From Candidatus Denitrolinea symbiosum (GTDB lineage Bacteria > Chloroflexota > Anaerolineae > Anaerolineales > Villigracilaceae): a stretch of DNA of 64,000 nucleotides. Under the pieces are notes generated by a model. It ran no database searches. It was not told where the DNA came from and worked only from the letters and a program-made list of their open reading frames with translations. Of the stretch, positions 51,487 through 61,088 are shown piece after piece. Every line of letters starts with the position of its first letter. Within the stretch, counting starts at the first letter, position 1. The translations under genes were made by a program, and so were the position numbers. The DNA lies in assembly GCA_017312345.1 (NCBI GenBank), contig BLAA01000001.1, forward strand, positions 2,418,001-2,482,000, in the 5' to 3' direction.

Positions 51487-52158
51487 ATGCAGGCGCTGTT
51501 TCGTTTCATCGAGAACTATCAGGTTCTCTTCTATTTACTGGCGGCGATGGCGGGGTTGTATTCTCTGCGCCGCCTCTCTCAAGTCTGGCGGGAATGGCGC
51601 GCGGCCTATTTCGGGTTGGAGCGCGAAGTCAGCCTCCGAAAGCTGGCGCAGGCCGTCGCGTTCCTCGTTGCGGCGCTGATATTTGCGTGCGGGGTGGCTT
51701 TCATCTCGGTCTTTGTGGTCCCCGGCCTGCCCGCCAGCGCGCGCGTCTCTGAAGCCGATCTGCTGGCCGCGTCCGCCTCCCCTTTGACCGGCGCGGCCTC
51801 GCTGGATATTTCGACCCCGGCCGCGCCGTCCGCCGACCGCGATTCGCAGGGATGCGTCGCCCGGCAGTTGGAGATCGCCTCGCCGGAGCCGGGGGCGGAG
51901 ATTGGCGGCCCGCTGAAGTTGATCGGCACGGTGGACCTGCCCAACCTGGGATTTTATAAATACGAGGTCGCCCGGCAAGGCTCCGACCTGTGGTCCACGA
52001 TCGCGGCCGGCAACCAGGCCGTGGTCAACGACGAACTGGGCAATTTCAATCCCACCGTTCTGACGCCCGGCGATTACTCCCTCCGCATCGTCGCGCTGGA
52101 TAACGCCGCGCAAGTCATCGGCATCTGCGTCATCCCCATTCGCATCAAAGGACAATAA
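51487..52158 (+). CDS. Two-helix membrane protein with extracellular Ig-like domain
   Basis: 223 residues. Helices at about 13-29 and 55-77, then an Ala/Ser/Pro-rich linker and a C-terminal beta domain: IASPEPGAEIGGPLKLIGTV, LGFYKYEVARQGSDLWSTIA, TPGDYSLRIVALDNAAQVIG. This domain resembles Ig/FN3-like modules of Chloroflexota surface proteins. Starts 11 bases after the phosphorylase stop. Function unknown. Confidence 0.75.
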   Translation: MQALFRFIENYQVLFYLLAAMAGLYSLRRLSQVWREWRAAYFGLEREVSLRKLAQAVAFLVAALIFACGVAFISVFVVPGLPASARVSEADLLAASASPLTGAASLDISTPAAPSADRDSQGCVARQLEIASPEPGAEIGGPLKLIGTVDLPNLGFYKYEVARQGSDLWSTIAAGNQAVVNDELGNFNPTVLTPGDYSLRIVALDNAAQVIGICVIPIRIKGQ

Positions 52159-52163
52159 CGCGC

Positions 52164-52697
52164 ATGTCTCTCGAGATCCGTCCCGCCATCGCCGCCGACC
52201 TGGCGCGCCTGATGGGTATGAACCACACTGTCTCCAGCGATTACGTCTGGCAGTTGGACCTCCGCCGCGAAAGCGGACAGGTCTCGGTCAGCCTGCGCGA
52301 AGTGCGTCTGCCGCGCCCGGTCACGGTGGCGTATCCGCGCAATCCCTTCGCCCTTGCCGATGAGTGGACGCGCAAAGCGGCCGTGCTGGTGGCCGTGGAT
52401 CAAATTCCGCTCGGTTACGTCTGCATCAGCGAGCAGGGCGCGGCCACCGTCGCCTGGGCGACCGACCTCGTCGTGGCTCCCGAACAGCGGCGGCGCGGAC
52501 TTGGCTCCCTGCTGCTCGGCGCAGCCGAAGACTGGGCTGTGCAGCGCGGCTGCGGCCAGTTCATGTTTGAAGTCCAGGCCAAGAATCAGCCCGCCATCCG
52601 CCTCGCGCAGAAAACCGGGCTGGAGTTCTGCGGTTATAATGACCATTATTACGCCAATCAGGATGTGGCGTTGTTCTTTGGAAGAACGCTGAAGTAG
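52164..52697 (+). CDS. GNAT N-acetyltransferase
   Basis: 177 residues. The acetyl-CoA motif A is WATDLVVAPEQRRRGLGSLL, followed by LGAAEDWAVQRGCGQFMFEV and NQPAIRLAQKTGLEFCGYND. An N-terminal extension of ~60 residues precedes the fold. Six bases after the preceding gene, so same transcript. Substrate unknown. Confidence 0.9.
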   Translation: MSLEIRPAIAADLARLMGMNHTVSSDYVWQLDLRRESGQVSVSLREVRLPRPVTVAYPRNPFALADEWTRKAAVLVAVDQIPLGYVCISEQGAATVAWATDLVVAPEQRRRGLGSLLLGAAEDWAVQRGCGQFMFEVQAKNQPAIRLAQKTGLEFCGYNDHYYANQDVALFFGRTLK

Positions 52698-52717
52698 CCA
52701 TCTTTTCGGGAAGGCCT

Positions 52718-54646
52718 ATGTTTAACGGTTGGACAGACAGCCTGCTGGCGGGGATCCAGACGGTTAATCAAATTCTCACGGCCGGTATTGCCATCACGGC
52801 CTTTTCGCTGTTCCTGTACGCCCTTTCCTTTAACTTGCGCGACCGGGTGGCGCGTTCGTTCGCCATCATCCTTCTGGGGGTGGTCGTCGTTTTCGCCACC
52901 GACGCCCTGCAAACCGACACCGTCCCATTGTGGGGGATAGACCTGCTCCTGCGTTTGCAGTGGATCGGACTCGTCTTCCTGCCGGCCGCCTATCTTCATC
53001 TTTCGGACGCCGTCCTCGTCACCGCCGGGCGCCCCTCGCGCGGCCGCCGCCGTTTCGCGGTGCGGATGACCTACCTGGTCTCCTGCGCCTTTCTCCTCCT
53101 GCTCGGGGCCGGCCGCCTGCTCGGTCCGCTCGTCATCCAGCCCGAAGACCCGGCCCCCCACCTGCAGCAGACCGCCTGGACGCGGGTCTTCACCCTCTAT
53201 TACGCCTTCATTATGATCTGGTCGTGGGTCAATTTTGCGCGCGCCTATAGCCGCATGTTGACGCGTTCCGGCCGCCGCCGCATGTTCTACCTCATGGCCG
53301 GCGCCACCGCGCCCGCGCTGGGTTCCTATCCCTTCCTTCTATATGGCTCCTCCATTGCGGCGCAGCATCCCCTCTTCTTTTGGAGCGCCGCCGCCCTCAT
53401 CAACCTGGCTGTGGGCTGGCTGGTGGTGGTGATGGCCTACGCGGTGGCCTTCTTCGGCGTCTCATGGCCCGACCGCGTGGTGAAGAGCCGCCTCGTCAAA
53501 TGGATCATGCGCGGCCCGATCACCGCCTCGGTCGCCCTCGGCGTGATGACCGTCGTCCGCCGCGGCGGCGCCTATTTTGGCGTGGAATACAACGCCTTCG
53601 TCCCGCTTTCGGTGGTGGCGGTGGTGTTGCTGTTCGAACACGCCATCACCCTGGTTTCCCCGCTGTGGGAGCGCTGGCTGTTCTTTGGACGCGACCGCGC
53701 CGAACTGGTCCTCCTGCAAAACATCGAAGAGCGCCTGTTGACGCGCGGCGACTTGCAGCAATTTCTGGAAAGCGTGCTGGCCGCGGTGCGCGACCACATG
53801 CAATCCTCCGCCGCCTTCATCGCCGCGCTGGACGGCGAAGAATTGTCGCTGATTGTCACCGCAGGCAGCCGCCGCCTGCTGGAGGAGGAAAGCCTCTCCG
53901 AGGCCCTGCGCGTCGTCGAACACGAGAACGGGAACGCGGCGCGGCGCGAGTTCATCTGGAACGACTTCCTGATCCTGCCCATTTACCAGCGCCGCCGCGC
54001 CGACATGGACCCCGACCAGGCGCCCGCGCTGCTGGGACTGCTGGGCGTGGCGCGCCACGCCCAGAATCCGCTGGACGCCGACCAGCGCGACGCGCTCTGG
54101 CTCCTGGCCGAACGCGCCGCCCTGGCGCTGACCGACCGTCAACTCCAGGGACAGCTTTTCCGCTCGCTCGAAGACCTGCGCCCGCGCGCGGACATGCTCC
54201 AGCGTCTGCGCGCCGTCGGCCGCTACGACAGCCGCGCCAACCTGCTGGCGGGGGAACTCCCGCCCGAATCCGACCTCGCCAACTGGGTAAAGGACGCGCT
54301 CGCGCATTACTGGGGCGGTCCCAAACTGACGCAAAGCCCGCTCATCAAATTGCAGGTGGTGCAGGAACTGGCCGACGAACACGCGGGGAATTCCGCCAAC
54401 GCCCTGCGCGCCCTGCTCCGCAAAGCCGTGGACCGGGTGAGGCCCGAAGGCGAACGCCGCTATACCAGCGAGTGGACTCTCTTTAACATCCTGGAAATGA
54501 AATTCATCGAAGGGCGCAAAGTGCGCGAAGTGGCTTCGCGGCTCGCCATGTCTGAAGCGGACTTGTATCGCAAACAACGGGTGGCGGTGGAGGCGGTTGC
54601 CCGCGCCATCCTTGAAATGGAATCAGAAAAACAATTATTGAGGTAG
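52718..54646 (+). CDS. 7TM-GAF regulatory protein with C-terminal helix-turn-helix
   Basis: 642 residues. Residues 1-300 hold about eight membrane helices like the histidine-kinase N-terminal 7TM sensor. A GAF-like domain follows (about 330-480: HMQSSAAFIAALDGEELSLI). No kinase domain is present. The C-terminal ~120 residues include FNILEMKFIEGRKVREVASR and LAMSEADLYRKQRVAVEAVA, which look like a DNA-binding helix-turn-helix of sigma region 4 or GerE kind. This would be a one-component membrane-bound regulator; that domain call is tentative. Confidence 0.75.
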   Translation: MFNGWTDSLLAGIQTVNQILTAGIAITAFSLFLYALSFNLRDRVARSFAIILLGVVVVFATDALQTDTVPLWGIDLLLRLQWIGLVFLPAAYLHLSDAVLVTAGRPSRGRRRFAVRMTYLVSCAFLLLLGAGRLLGPLVIQPEDPAPHLQQTAWTRVFTLYYAFIMIWSWVNFARAYSRMLTRSGRRRMFYLMAGATAPALGSYPFLLYGSSIAAQHPLFFWSAAALINLAVGWLVVVMAYAVAFFGVSWPDRVVKSRLVKWIMRGPITASVALGVMTVVRRGGAYFGVEYNAFVPLSVVAVVLLFEHAITLVSPLWERWLFFGRDRAELVLLQNIEERLLTRGDLQQFLESVLAAVRDHMQSSAAFIAALDGEELSLIVTAGSRRLLEEESLSEALRVVEHENGNAARREFIWNDFLILPIYQRRRADMDPDQAPALLGLLGVARHAQNPLDADQRDALWLLAERAALALTDRQLQGQLFRSLEDLRPRADMLQRLRAVGRYDSRANLLAGELPPESDLANWVKDALAHYWGGPKLTQSPLIKLQVVQELADEHAGNSANALRALLRKAVDRVRPEGERRYTSEWTLFNILEMKFIEGRKVREVASRLAMSEADLYRKQRVAVEAVARAILEMESEKQLLR

Positions 54647-54656
54647 CAGAGGCGCT

Positions 54657-55676
54657 ATGATGGATCAAAAACAAACTTTGGAACCGCCCGTCCCTGTGGA
54701 CGAAGGCTGGTGGGAATCCGTGCTGGCCGAGGAACAGCGGGCCGCCGTCTTTTCGCCGCGTTTGCCGAAACCCGGCGCGGGACGCCGCGCCGCCCCGGAC
54801 GCGCCGAAGAATCGGGAAGTCGAACGGCGGAGCGAACGGGCCGCGAAACCGGCCGCCCCCGCCGACAAGCCCTCCGCCGACTGGCCGCACATCCGACGGC
54901 TCTTTCACGCCGACGAGATCGTCCGCCTGGCCGTCACCGGCTCCAACCGCGGCGGCCTGCTGGTGGAAGGCGACGGGCTGTTCGGCTTCGTCCCCTTCTC
55001 GCATTTGATCGAACTCTCCGGCAGCGAACCCGCCGACCGGGACAAGGCGCTCGGCGCGTACGTGGGACGCACGCTTCAGTTAAAGGTCATTGAATGCGTC
55101 CCCGAAGACGGCCGCGTAGTCTTCTCGGAGCGGGCCGCGCAGGCCGAACCGGGCCGCCGTTCGAGAATTTTCGACACGCTTCAGCCGGGACAAACCGCGC
55201 GCGGGATCGTCACCAACATCACCGACTTCGGCGTATTCGTGGACCTCGGCGGGGTGGAAGGACTCGTCCACATCTCCGAACTTTCATGGGGACGCGTGGC
55301 GCACCCAAACCAGATCGTCAAACTGGGCGAGGAATTGGAGACGCTCGTGCTGGGCATCTCTGCCGAACGCTGCCGCGTGGCCCTCAGCCTGAAGCGCCTC
55401 TTCCCCAACCCCTGGCTCTCCATCGAACGCGACCTGGGCGTGGACCAGGTCGTCCCCGCCACCGTAACCGCCGTCCTTTCCTATGGCGCCTTCGCCCGCC
55501 TCGATATGGGCGTGGAGGGACTCATCCACGCCTCCGAGATCCCCCGCGCAGACGGCTGCGCCATCAAAGACTTCCTCAGCGCCGGCCAGCGCGTCCAAGT
55601 GCGCGTCCTGCATGTGGACGCGGCGCGCCAGCGCATGGGACTCAGCCTCCGCCTCGAAACGCCGCAGACCGCCTGA
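54657..55676 (+). CDS. S1 RNA-binding domain protein
   Basis: 339 residues. An Ala/Arg/Pro-rich low-complexity N-terminus (to about 75) is followed by three S1-like OB domains: LAVTGSNRGGLLVEGDGLFG (about 85-155), ARGIVTNITDFGVFVDLGGV with EGLVHISELSWGRVAHP (about 180-250), and PATVTAVLSYGAFARLDMGV with EGLIHASEIP (about 265-335). It resembles a short ribosomal protein S1 homologue and probably binds mRNA. The next gene (ftsK) starts five bases after its stop. Confidence 0.9.
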   Translation: MMDQKQTLEPPVPVDEGWWESVLAEEQRAAVFSPRLPKPGAGRRAAPDAPKNREVERRSERAAKPAAPADKPSADWPHIRRLFHADEIVRLAVTGSNRGGLLVEGDGLFGFVPFSHLIELSGSEPADRDKALGAYVGRTLQLKVIECVPEDGRVVFSERAAQAEPGRRSRIFDTLQPGQTARGIVTNITDFGVFVDLGGVEGLVHISELSWGRVAHPNQIVKLGEELETLVLGISAERCRVALSLKRLFPNPWLSIERDLGVDQVVPATVTAVLSYGAFARLDMGVEGLIHASEIPRADGCAIKDFLSAGQRVQVRVLHVDAARQRMGLSLRLETPQTA

Positions 55677-55681
55677 CGCCA

Positions 55682-57862
55682 ATGCCTCCCCGCCATCCGT
55701 CCCCGCAGGATGAACCGCCCAAAAACGACTGGCTCGACCGCCTGGCGCGGTTCGACGCGCACTTTGGCCGCTTCGCGCGCGACGCCGCCGGCGTGTTCCT
55801 GCTGGCCCTCGCAGCCATGTCGCTCATGGCGTTATGGAAACTGACGAGCGGACAACTGCTCACCGTCTGGGTCAATTTCCTCGGGAAATGGCTGGGCTGG
55901 GGGACTTACCTGCTCGTCCTGGGACTCGTCCTCGCGGGCGTTTTCCTTCTGCGGCGCGGCGGAATTCCCCTCCAGTTGGGATGGCTGCTCTCCTTCGAAC
56001 TTGCCTCCCTCCTGACTTTGAGCCTGCTGGCCGTCTTCGGAGGCCTCTCCCTTGACCGCGCCGAGCTCGGCAAAGACGGCGGCTACGTGGGCTGGGGACT
56101 GGCGTATTTCTTCATCATGTTGGCCGGGAAGACCTGGGGCGTCGTTTTGCTGGCGCTCCTTTGGCTGTTCTTCACGCTGGGCGCGTTCAACGTCTGGGCC
56201 TGGGTGGAGAGACGCCTGCTCCACATCGCCGAGACCGAGCCGCAGGCCGTCTCCGCGCCCGACGCGGCGGAGGAGGCGGCGGACGTAGCCAGGCCCAAGT
56301 CCCGAACGCGCGAGCCGCGCAAGCGCGCTCCCGCCATCCCGCCCGAATTCCGCGCCTCGCTCCGTCCGCAAGAAGCGAAGGACGAGAAGCCCGCTAAACC
56401 CCAACCGCGCAGCGAACGCCTGCCGCCCCTGAACCTTTTCCCCGGCGAGCAGACCTCCCGCCCCGACGAGCGGACGATCAATCAGACCGCGGGACTCATA
56501 ATGAAGACGCTGTCCGAGTTTGGCATCCCCGCGCAGGTGATCGGCTACCGCGTCGGCCCCGCGGTGACGCAGTTCGCCGTCCAGCCAGGATTTATTAAGA
56601 AGCCAGGCTCCAATGAAGATGACCCGCAGTTGATGAAAGTGCGCGTGGCGCAGATCGCTTCGCTGGAAAAAGATTTGACCCTGGCCCTCTCCGCCGAACG
56701 TCTGCGCATCGAAGCGCCCGTGCCGGGCAAACCGTACGTGGGCATCGAAGTGCCGAACTCGCGCACGTCGCTGGTGCGCCTGCGTCCCATTTTGGAGACC
56801 GAGGCGTTTTACAAAGTCGCCTCCCCGCTGGCGATCGCGCTCGGCCGCGACGTGTCGGGGCAGCCACTCGTTGCAGACCTGTCGCGGATGCCGCACCTGC
56901 TCGTCGCGGGCGCGACGGGTTCGGGCAAGTCGGTCTGCATCACCTCCATCGCGGCCTGTCTCGCCGTCAACAACGCGCCCGAAGACCTGCGCCTGGTGAT
57001 GATCGACTCGAAGATGGTGGAACTGCTGCGCTTCAACGGCCTCCCGCATCTCTTCGGCAAAGTGGAGACCGACATCCAGCGCATCCTCGGCGTGCTGCGC
57101 TGGGTGGTGGTGGAGATGGAACATCGCTATCGCCTGCTGGAAGGCGCGCACGCCCGCGACCTGAATTCGTACAACCGCAAACTGGCGCGCCGCAAGGAAG
57201 GCGTCACGCCGCTGCCGCGCATCGTCGTCATCATTGACGAGTTGGCCGACCTGATGATGTCCGCGCCCGATGTGACCGAGCATAACCTCGTCCGCCTGGC
57301 GCAGATGGCGCGCGCCACGGGCATCCATCTCGTCGTCGCCACGCAGCGTCCCTCCACCGACGTGGTAACGGGACTCATCAAGGCCAACTTCCCGGCGCGC
57401 ATCTCGTTCTCGATGGCCTCGGGCGTGGACTCGCGCGTCATCCTCGACACGGGCGGCGCCGAAACCCTGCTCGGCCGCGGCGACATGCTCTTCCTCAATC
57501 CCGAAGTCGGCAGTCCCATCCGCGCCCAGGGCGTGCTGGTGACGGACCAGGAGATCGAGCGTCTCATCAGCCACTGGCAGAAGACGACCACGTATTCGGA
57601 GGAACTGCCGCCGTGGGAGAAACTGCTCTCCGAACCCGGCGAAGGCGAGGACGACGGCCTCGTGGAGCAGGCCATCTCCATCGTCCGCGGGACGCAGCGG
57701 GCCTCCGCCTCGCTGCTGCAGCGGCGGCTGCGGATCGGCTATCCGCGCGCCGCGCGTCTCCTCGACCAGCTGGAGGAGATGGGCATCGTCGGCGAGTCGC
57801 AGGGCGGCGGACGCGAGCGCGACGTGCTGGTCGGTCCCGAAGACGAGATGGACGAAGAATAG
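55682..57862 (+). CDS. ftsK: DNA translocase FtsK/SpoIIIE
   Basis: 726 residues from ATG 55682 (MPPRHPSPQDEPPKNDWLDR). Four membrane segments (about 35-175), a charged Pro/Lys-rich linker, then the motor: RASK-like IEAPVPGKPYVGIEVPNSRT, Walker A VAGATGSGKSVCI, Walker B IVVIIDELADLMM, ATQRPSTDVVTGLIKANFPA. The C-terminal winged helix (gamma, about 660-715) has SLLQRRLRIGYPRAARLLDQ. It pumps chromosomal DNA through the division septum. Confidence 0.96.
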   Translation: MPPRHPSPQDEPPKNDWLDRLARFDAHFGRFARDAAGVFLLALAAMSLMALWKLTSGQLLTVWVNFLGKWLGWGTYLLVLGLVLAGVFLLRRGGIPLQLGWLLSFELASLLTLSLLAVFGGLSLDRAELGKDGGYVGWGLAYFFIMLAGKTWGVVLLALLWLFFTLGAFNVWAWVERRLLHIAETEPQAVSAPDAAEEAADVARPKSRTREPRKRAPAIPPEFRASLRPQEAKDEKPAKPQPRSERLPPLNLFPGEQTSRPDERTINQTAGLIMKTLSEFGIPAQVIGYRVGPAVTQFAVQPGFIKKPGSNEDDPQLMKVRVAQIASLEKDLTLALSAERLRIEAPVPGKPYVGIEVPNSRTSLVRLRPILETEAFYKVASPLAIALGRDVSGQPLVADLSRMPHLLVAGATGSGKSVCITSIAACLAVNNAPEDLRLVMIDSKMVELLRFNGLPHLFGKVETDIQRILGVLRWVVVEMEHRYRLLEGAHARDLNSYNRKLARRKEGVTPLPRIVVIIDELADLMMSAPDVTEHNLVRLAQMARATGIHLVVATQRPSTDVVTGLIKANFPARISFSMASGVDSRVILDTGGAETLLGRGDMLFLNPEVGSPIRAQGVLVTDQEIERLISHWQKTTTYSEELPPWEKLLSEPGEGEDDGLVEQAISIVRGTQRASASLLQRRLRIGYPRAARLLDQLEEMGIVGESQGGGRERDVLVGPEDEMDEE

Positions 57863-57886
57863 ACCTGGAAACGTAAAGGACCTAAC

Positions 57887-58522
57887 TTGGAGAAACTGGA
57901 CATCAAACCCAAAATCGAATTCAGCGACCGCATGAGGATCTGGTTCAAGTGGTTTCTCGACCCCGTGGCCGCGTTCTTCAACCGCATCGGGCTGACTCCC
58001 AACACGATGACGCTGCTCGGCCTGGCGGGGAATTTCGCCGCCGCGTATTTCGTCTCGCGCGGACAGATCAGCCTAGGCGGGCTGCTGATGCTTCTTACTA
58101 CGCCGTTCGACGCGCTGGACGGGACGATGGCGCGCCTGCGCGGCGACGCCAGCGATTGGGGCGCCTTCGTGGATTCGGTGACGGATCGCTATTCAGAACT
58201 GGCCATCCTCGGCGGGCTGCTGGTCCATTTCTCGACCATCGGCGACGGGCTGTCTGCCATTGCCACGTTCGCGGCCGCAGCCGGGACGGTGCTGGTCTCG
58301 TACGTCAAGGCCCGCGCCGAGGCAGTGGGATTCTCGGCCAAAGTCGGCTTCCTGACGCGCGTCGAGCGCTACCTGGTGTTGGGCCCGCTGCTGCTGTTCA
58401 ACCAGCCCGTCATCGCGGCCTGGTTCATCGCCGTCTTCGCCAATTTCACCGCCTTGCAGAGGATATTTTTCGTCCGCGCGCAGGCGCGGGAGCGAAAGGA
58501 GACGCCGGGAAACCGGGGGTAG
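57887..58522 (+). CDS. CDP-alcohol phosphatidyltransferase
   Basis: 211 residues from TTG 57887, with AAAGGA six bases upstream. The family motif D-x2-D-G-x2-A-R-x8-G-x3-D-x3-D is complete in DALDGTMARLRGDASDWGAF followed by VDSVTDRY. About six membrane helices. It transfers a phosphatidyl or related group from a CDP-activated lipid onto an alcohol such as glycerol phosphate or inositol phosphate; the acceptor is not fixed by sequence. Confidence 0.92.
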   Translation: MEKLDIKPKIEFSDRMRIWFKWFLDPVAAFFNRIGLTPNTMTLLGLAGNFAAAYFVSRGQISLGGLLMLLTTPFDALDGTMARLRGDASDWGAFVDSVTDRYSELAILGGLLVHFSTIGDGLSAIATFAAAAGTVLVSYVKARAEAVGFSAKVGFLTRVERYLVLGPLLLFNQPVIAAWFIAVFANFTALQRIFFVRAQARERKETPGNRG

Positions 58523-58613
58523 TTTCGTCGTCGTTTTTCGACAGATTCTCATTGCCTCACGCGAAAAATCGAGGTATATTGATTCCGCTCAATCAGTGTG
58601 GAGACAATAAGAA

Positions 58614-59123
58614 ATGCTGAATTGGTATGTTGTTCGCAGCAAGCCCAACAAGGAGTCCGCCTTGTGGCGGGAACTATGCGCCCGGCGCCTGGAGGTCTTT
58701 TATCCCCGCTTGCGCGTACATCCTGTCAACCCGCGCAGCCGTACCCTGAGGCCGTATTTTCCCGGATATTTATTTCTCCATGTCGATCTGGAAAAGACCG
58801 GCTTCGCCTGCGTCCAATGGATCCCGTTCTCGCAGGGGCTGGTTACGTTTAATGGCGAACCCGGGACCATCTCCGACGGTCTGGTCCACGCCATTCGCCG
58901 CCGCGTGAACGAGATCGAAGCGGCCGGCGGGGAGACCTTTGACCGCCTGAAGCGGGGAGACGCGGTGCTGATCCAGGACGGCGCGTTTGCAGGCTACGAA
59001 GCCATCTTCGACGCGCGTCTGCGGGGCAGCGAGCGGGCGCGCGTGCTGCTGACTCTGATGAACAGGCGGCGGGTCCCGCTGGAGTTGAACGCAGGACAGT
59101 TCCAGCGCAAACGGCATCACTGA
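58614..59123 (+). CDS. NusG-like specialised antiterminator (RfaH/LoaP type)
   Basis: 169 residues. NGN domain: MLNWYVVRSKPNKESALWRE, VFYPRLRVHPVN, LRPYFPGYLFLHVDL, VQWIPFSQGLVTFNGEPGTI. C-terminal KOW: FDRLKRGDAVLIQDGAFAGY. It is shorter than housekeeping NusG and sits directly ahead of sugar-nucleotide and polysaccharide genes. Paralogues placed like this (RfaH, LoaP) let RNA polymerase read through long polysaccharide operons. An ops-like CGGTAGCG is found at 62549, in the leader of the Wzc-like gene. Confidence 0.88.
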   Translation: MLNWYVVRSKPNKESALWRELCARRLEVFYPRLRVHPVNPRSRTLRPYFPGYLFLHVDLEKTGFACVQWIPFSQGLVTFNGEPGTISDGLVHAIRRRVNEIEAAGGETFDRLKRGDAVLIQDGAFAGYEAIFDARLRGSERARVLLTLMNRRRVPLELNAGQFQRKRHH

Positions 59124-59315
59124 AAACCCGGCCGGCTGTTTATTGTCCGCGCGCCGCGGCTTCCTGCCGGGCGGACCGGCGGCGGGAACAGGGGGCCAGC
59201 GTCGTCGAAAACGGCCTCTTGCAAAAGCGCGCCAGCGCGTGATACGCTTTGTTAAAAGACCTTCTCCAGCGTCGGCTGACTGTGCAGGACGCTTCATCCG
59301 TGAAGGAGGCTGGAT

Positions 59316-60323
59316 TTGACAACCACATACGCTTCTCAATGGCAGGGCAGGCGCGTAGCCGTGACCGGCGCGGGAGGCTTCATCGGGAGCAGCCTTGTAG
59401 AGGCCCTGCTCGCCGAGGGCGCGCGGGTGCGCGCCTTTGTGCGTTACAACTCGCGCGGCGACCCCGGTTTTCTGCGGATGTGCCCGCCCGAACTGGCCGA
59501 ACGCCTCGAGATCATCCCCGGCGACCTGCGCGACGCCGCCGCCGTCCACGCCGCGTTTCGCGACTGTGAGACGGTCTTCCACCTCGGCGCGCTGATCTCC
59601 ATCCCGTATTCCTACCGTCACCCGGCCGACGCCGCCGAGGTCAACTTCATGGGGACGTTGAACGCGCTGATGGCCTGCCGCGATCTAAAGACGCCGCGGC
59701 TCATCCACACCTCCACCAGCGAGGTGTACGGGACCGCCCTCCGCGTCCCGATAGACGAGAATCACCCGCTTCAGGGACAGTCTCCCTACTCGGCCAGCAA
59801 AATCGGCGCGGACAAACTGGCCGAAAGTTTTTACTGCGCCTACAATTTGCCTGTCGTCACGGTGAGACCGTTCAACACCTTCGGGCCGCGGCAATCGGCG
59901 CGCGCCGTCATCCCCGCCATCATCACGCAGGCCTTGACGCGCGACATCATCCGTCTCGGCAACGTGGACACGACGCGCGACTTCACCTACGTCAGCGACA
60001 CGGTGGCGGGCTTCATGGCGGCCGCGTCCGCGCCGGGAGTCGAGGGAGGCGTCTTCAACCTGGGGACGGGAGTCGAAGTCCGCGTGGGAGAGGTGGCCGA
60101 AAAGGTCGCGGCGCGCCTCGGGAGGCCGATCCGCGTCGAGGTCGAACGGCAGCGGCTGCGTCCCGAAAAATCCGAGGTGCAGCGCCTCCTCTCAGACAAT
60201 CGCCTGGCGCGCCAGAAGTTGAACTGGGCGCCGAAGGTCGGTTTCGACGACGGCCTCGAGCGGACGATCGCCTGGATCCGAGAGCGCTTGGATCTGTACC
60301 AGCCGGGAAAATATGAATTTTGA
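59316..60323 (+). CDS. NAD-dependent sugar-nucleotide dehydratase/epimerase (LegB-like SDR)
   Basis: 335 residues from TTG 59316, with AAGGAGG six bases upstream. Extended SDR: VAVTGAGGFIGSSLVEALLA, FVRYNSRGDPGFL, the catalytic Thr in HTSTSEVYGTAL, and YSASKIGADKLAESFYCAYN with Tyr-x3-Lys. The opening with YNSRGDPGFL resembles 4,6-dehydratases of the legionaminic acid type (LegB). With the nucleotidyltransferase and the aminotransferase that follow, it fits synthesis of an amino-deoxy sugar. The exact sugar cannot be fixed. The 192-bp gap before it has no gene. Confidence 0.88.
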   Translation: MTTTYASQWQGRRVAVTGAGGFIGSSLVEALLAEGARVRAFVRYNSRGDPGFLRMCPPELAERLEIIPGDLRDAAAVHAAFRDCETVFHLGALISIPYSYRHPADAAEVNFMGTLNALMACRDLKTPRLIHTSTSEVYGTALRVPIDENHPLQGQSPYSASKIGADKLAESFYCAYNLPVVTVRPFNTFGPRQSARAVIPAIITQALTRDIIRLGNVDTTRDFTYVSDTVAGFMAAASAPGVEGGVFNLGTGVEVRVGEVAEKVAARLGRPIRVEVERQRLRPEKSEVQRLLSDNRLARQKLNWAPKVGFDDGLERTIAWIRERLDLYQPGKYEF

Positions 60324-60374
60324 GCGCGGAGGCCGCGCCGGGTTCGTCATACCTGAAAGGACAAAGAGGAGACC

Positions 60375-61088
60375 ATGAGGGCTGTTATTTTGGCGGGCGG
60401 AAAAGGAGCGCGGCTCGCGCCGTATACGACCATCCTTCCCAAACCGTTGATGCCCATCGGCGATATGCCGATTTTGGAGGTGTTGCTGCGCCAGATGAAA
60501 CGCTCCGGGGTGAACCATGTGGTGTTGACGGTGGGGCATTTGGCAAGTTTGCTGCGGGCCTACTTCGGCAGCGGCGCGCAATGGGACCTGGACATCACCT
60601 ACAGCAAGGAAGACGAACCGCTTGGCACGGCCGGTCCCATTGCGCTGGTGCCGGGCCTCGACAAGACTTTCCTGGTGACCAACGGCGACGTGTTGACCAC
60701 CCTCAGTCTGAGAAAACTGGTCGCGTTCCATCGGCAGAAGGGCGGTATCGCCACGATCGCCGCGCACCGCCGCCGGGTCAAGATAGACCTGGGCGTGATC
60801 CAGTGGGGCGAGGACGACCGGGTCATGGGATATATCGAGAAGCCGACCACCGAATATACCGTCAGCATGGGGCTTTACGTCTTTGAGCCGCGCGTGATAG
60901 AGTACATCCCTCGCGGCGCGTACCTTGATTTCCCCGACCTGATCCTGAAATTGATTGACGCCGGCGAACGCGTAAACGGCTATAATTTCGACGGCTATTG
61001 GATGGACCTCGGCCGCCCGGACGATTACGCCCAGGCGAACGAGGATTTCGTAAAGATGAGGTCCCGATTCTTATCGGAGGAGGTCTAG
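60375..61088 (+). CDS. Sugar-phosphate nucleotidyltransferase
   Basis: 237 residues, MRAVILAGGKGARLAPYTTI, with the nucleotide-binding GGKGARL and LPKPLMPIGDMPILEVLL. Also VTNGDVLTT (metal Asp) and NFDGYWMDLGRPDDYAQANE near the end. It makes an NDP-sugar from a sugar phosphate and NTP. GGAG-like site upstream; its stop touches the next start. Confidence 0.92.
   Translation: MRAVILAGGKGARLAPYTTILPKPLMPIGDMPILEVLLRQMKRSGVNHVVLTVGHLASLLRAYFGSGAQWDLDITYSKEDEPLGTAGPIALVPGLDKTFLVTNGDVLTTLSLRKLVAFHRQKGGIATIAAHRRRVKIDLGVIQWGEDDRVMGYIEKPTTEYTVSMGLYVFEPRVIEYIPRGAYLDFPDLILKLIDAGERVNGYNFDGYWMDLGRPDDYAQANEDFVKMRSRFLSEEV

Noticed and set aside
55094..55681. N-terminal extension of FtsK
   Set aside because: The upstream part of the frame is a shadow of the S1-domain gene; ATG 55682 gives a normal FtsK start.
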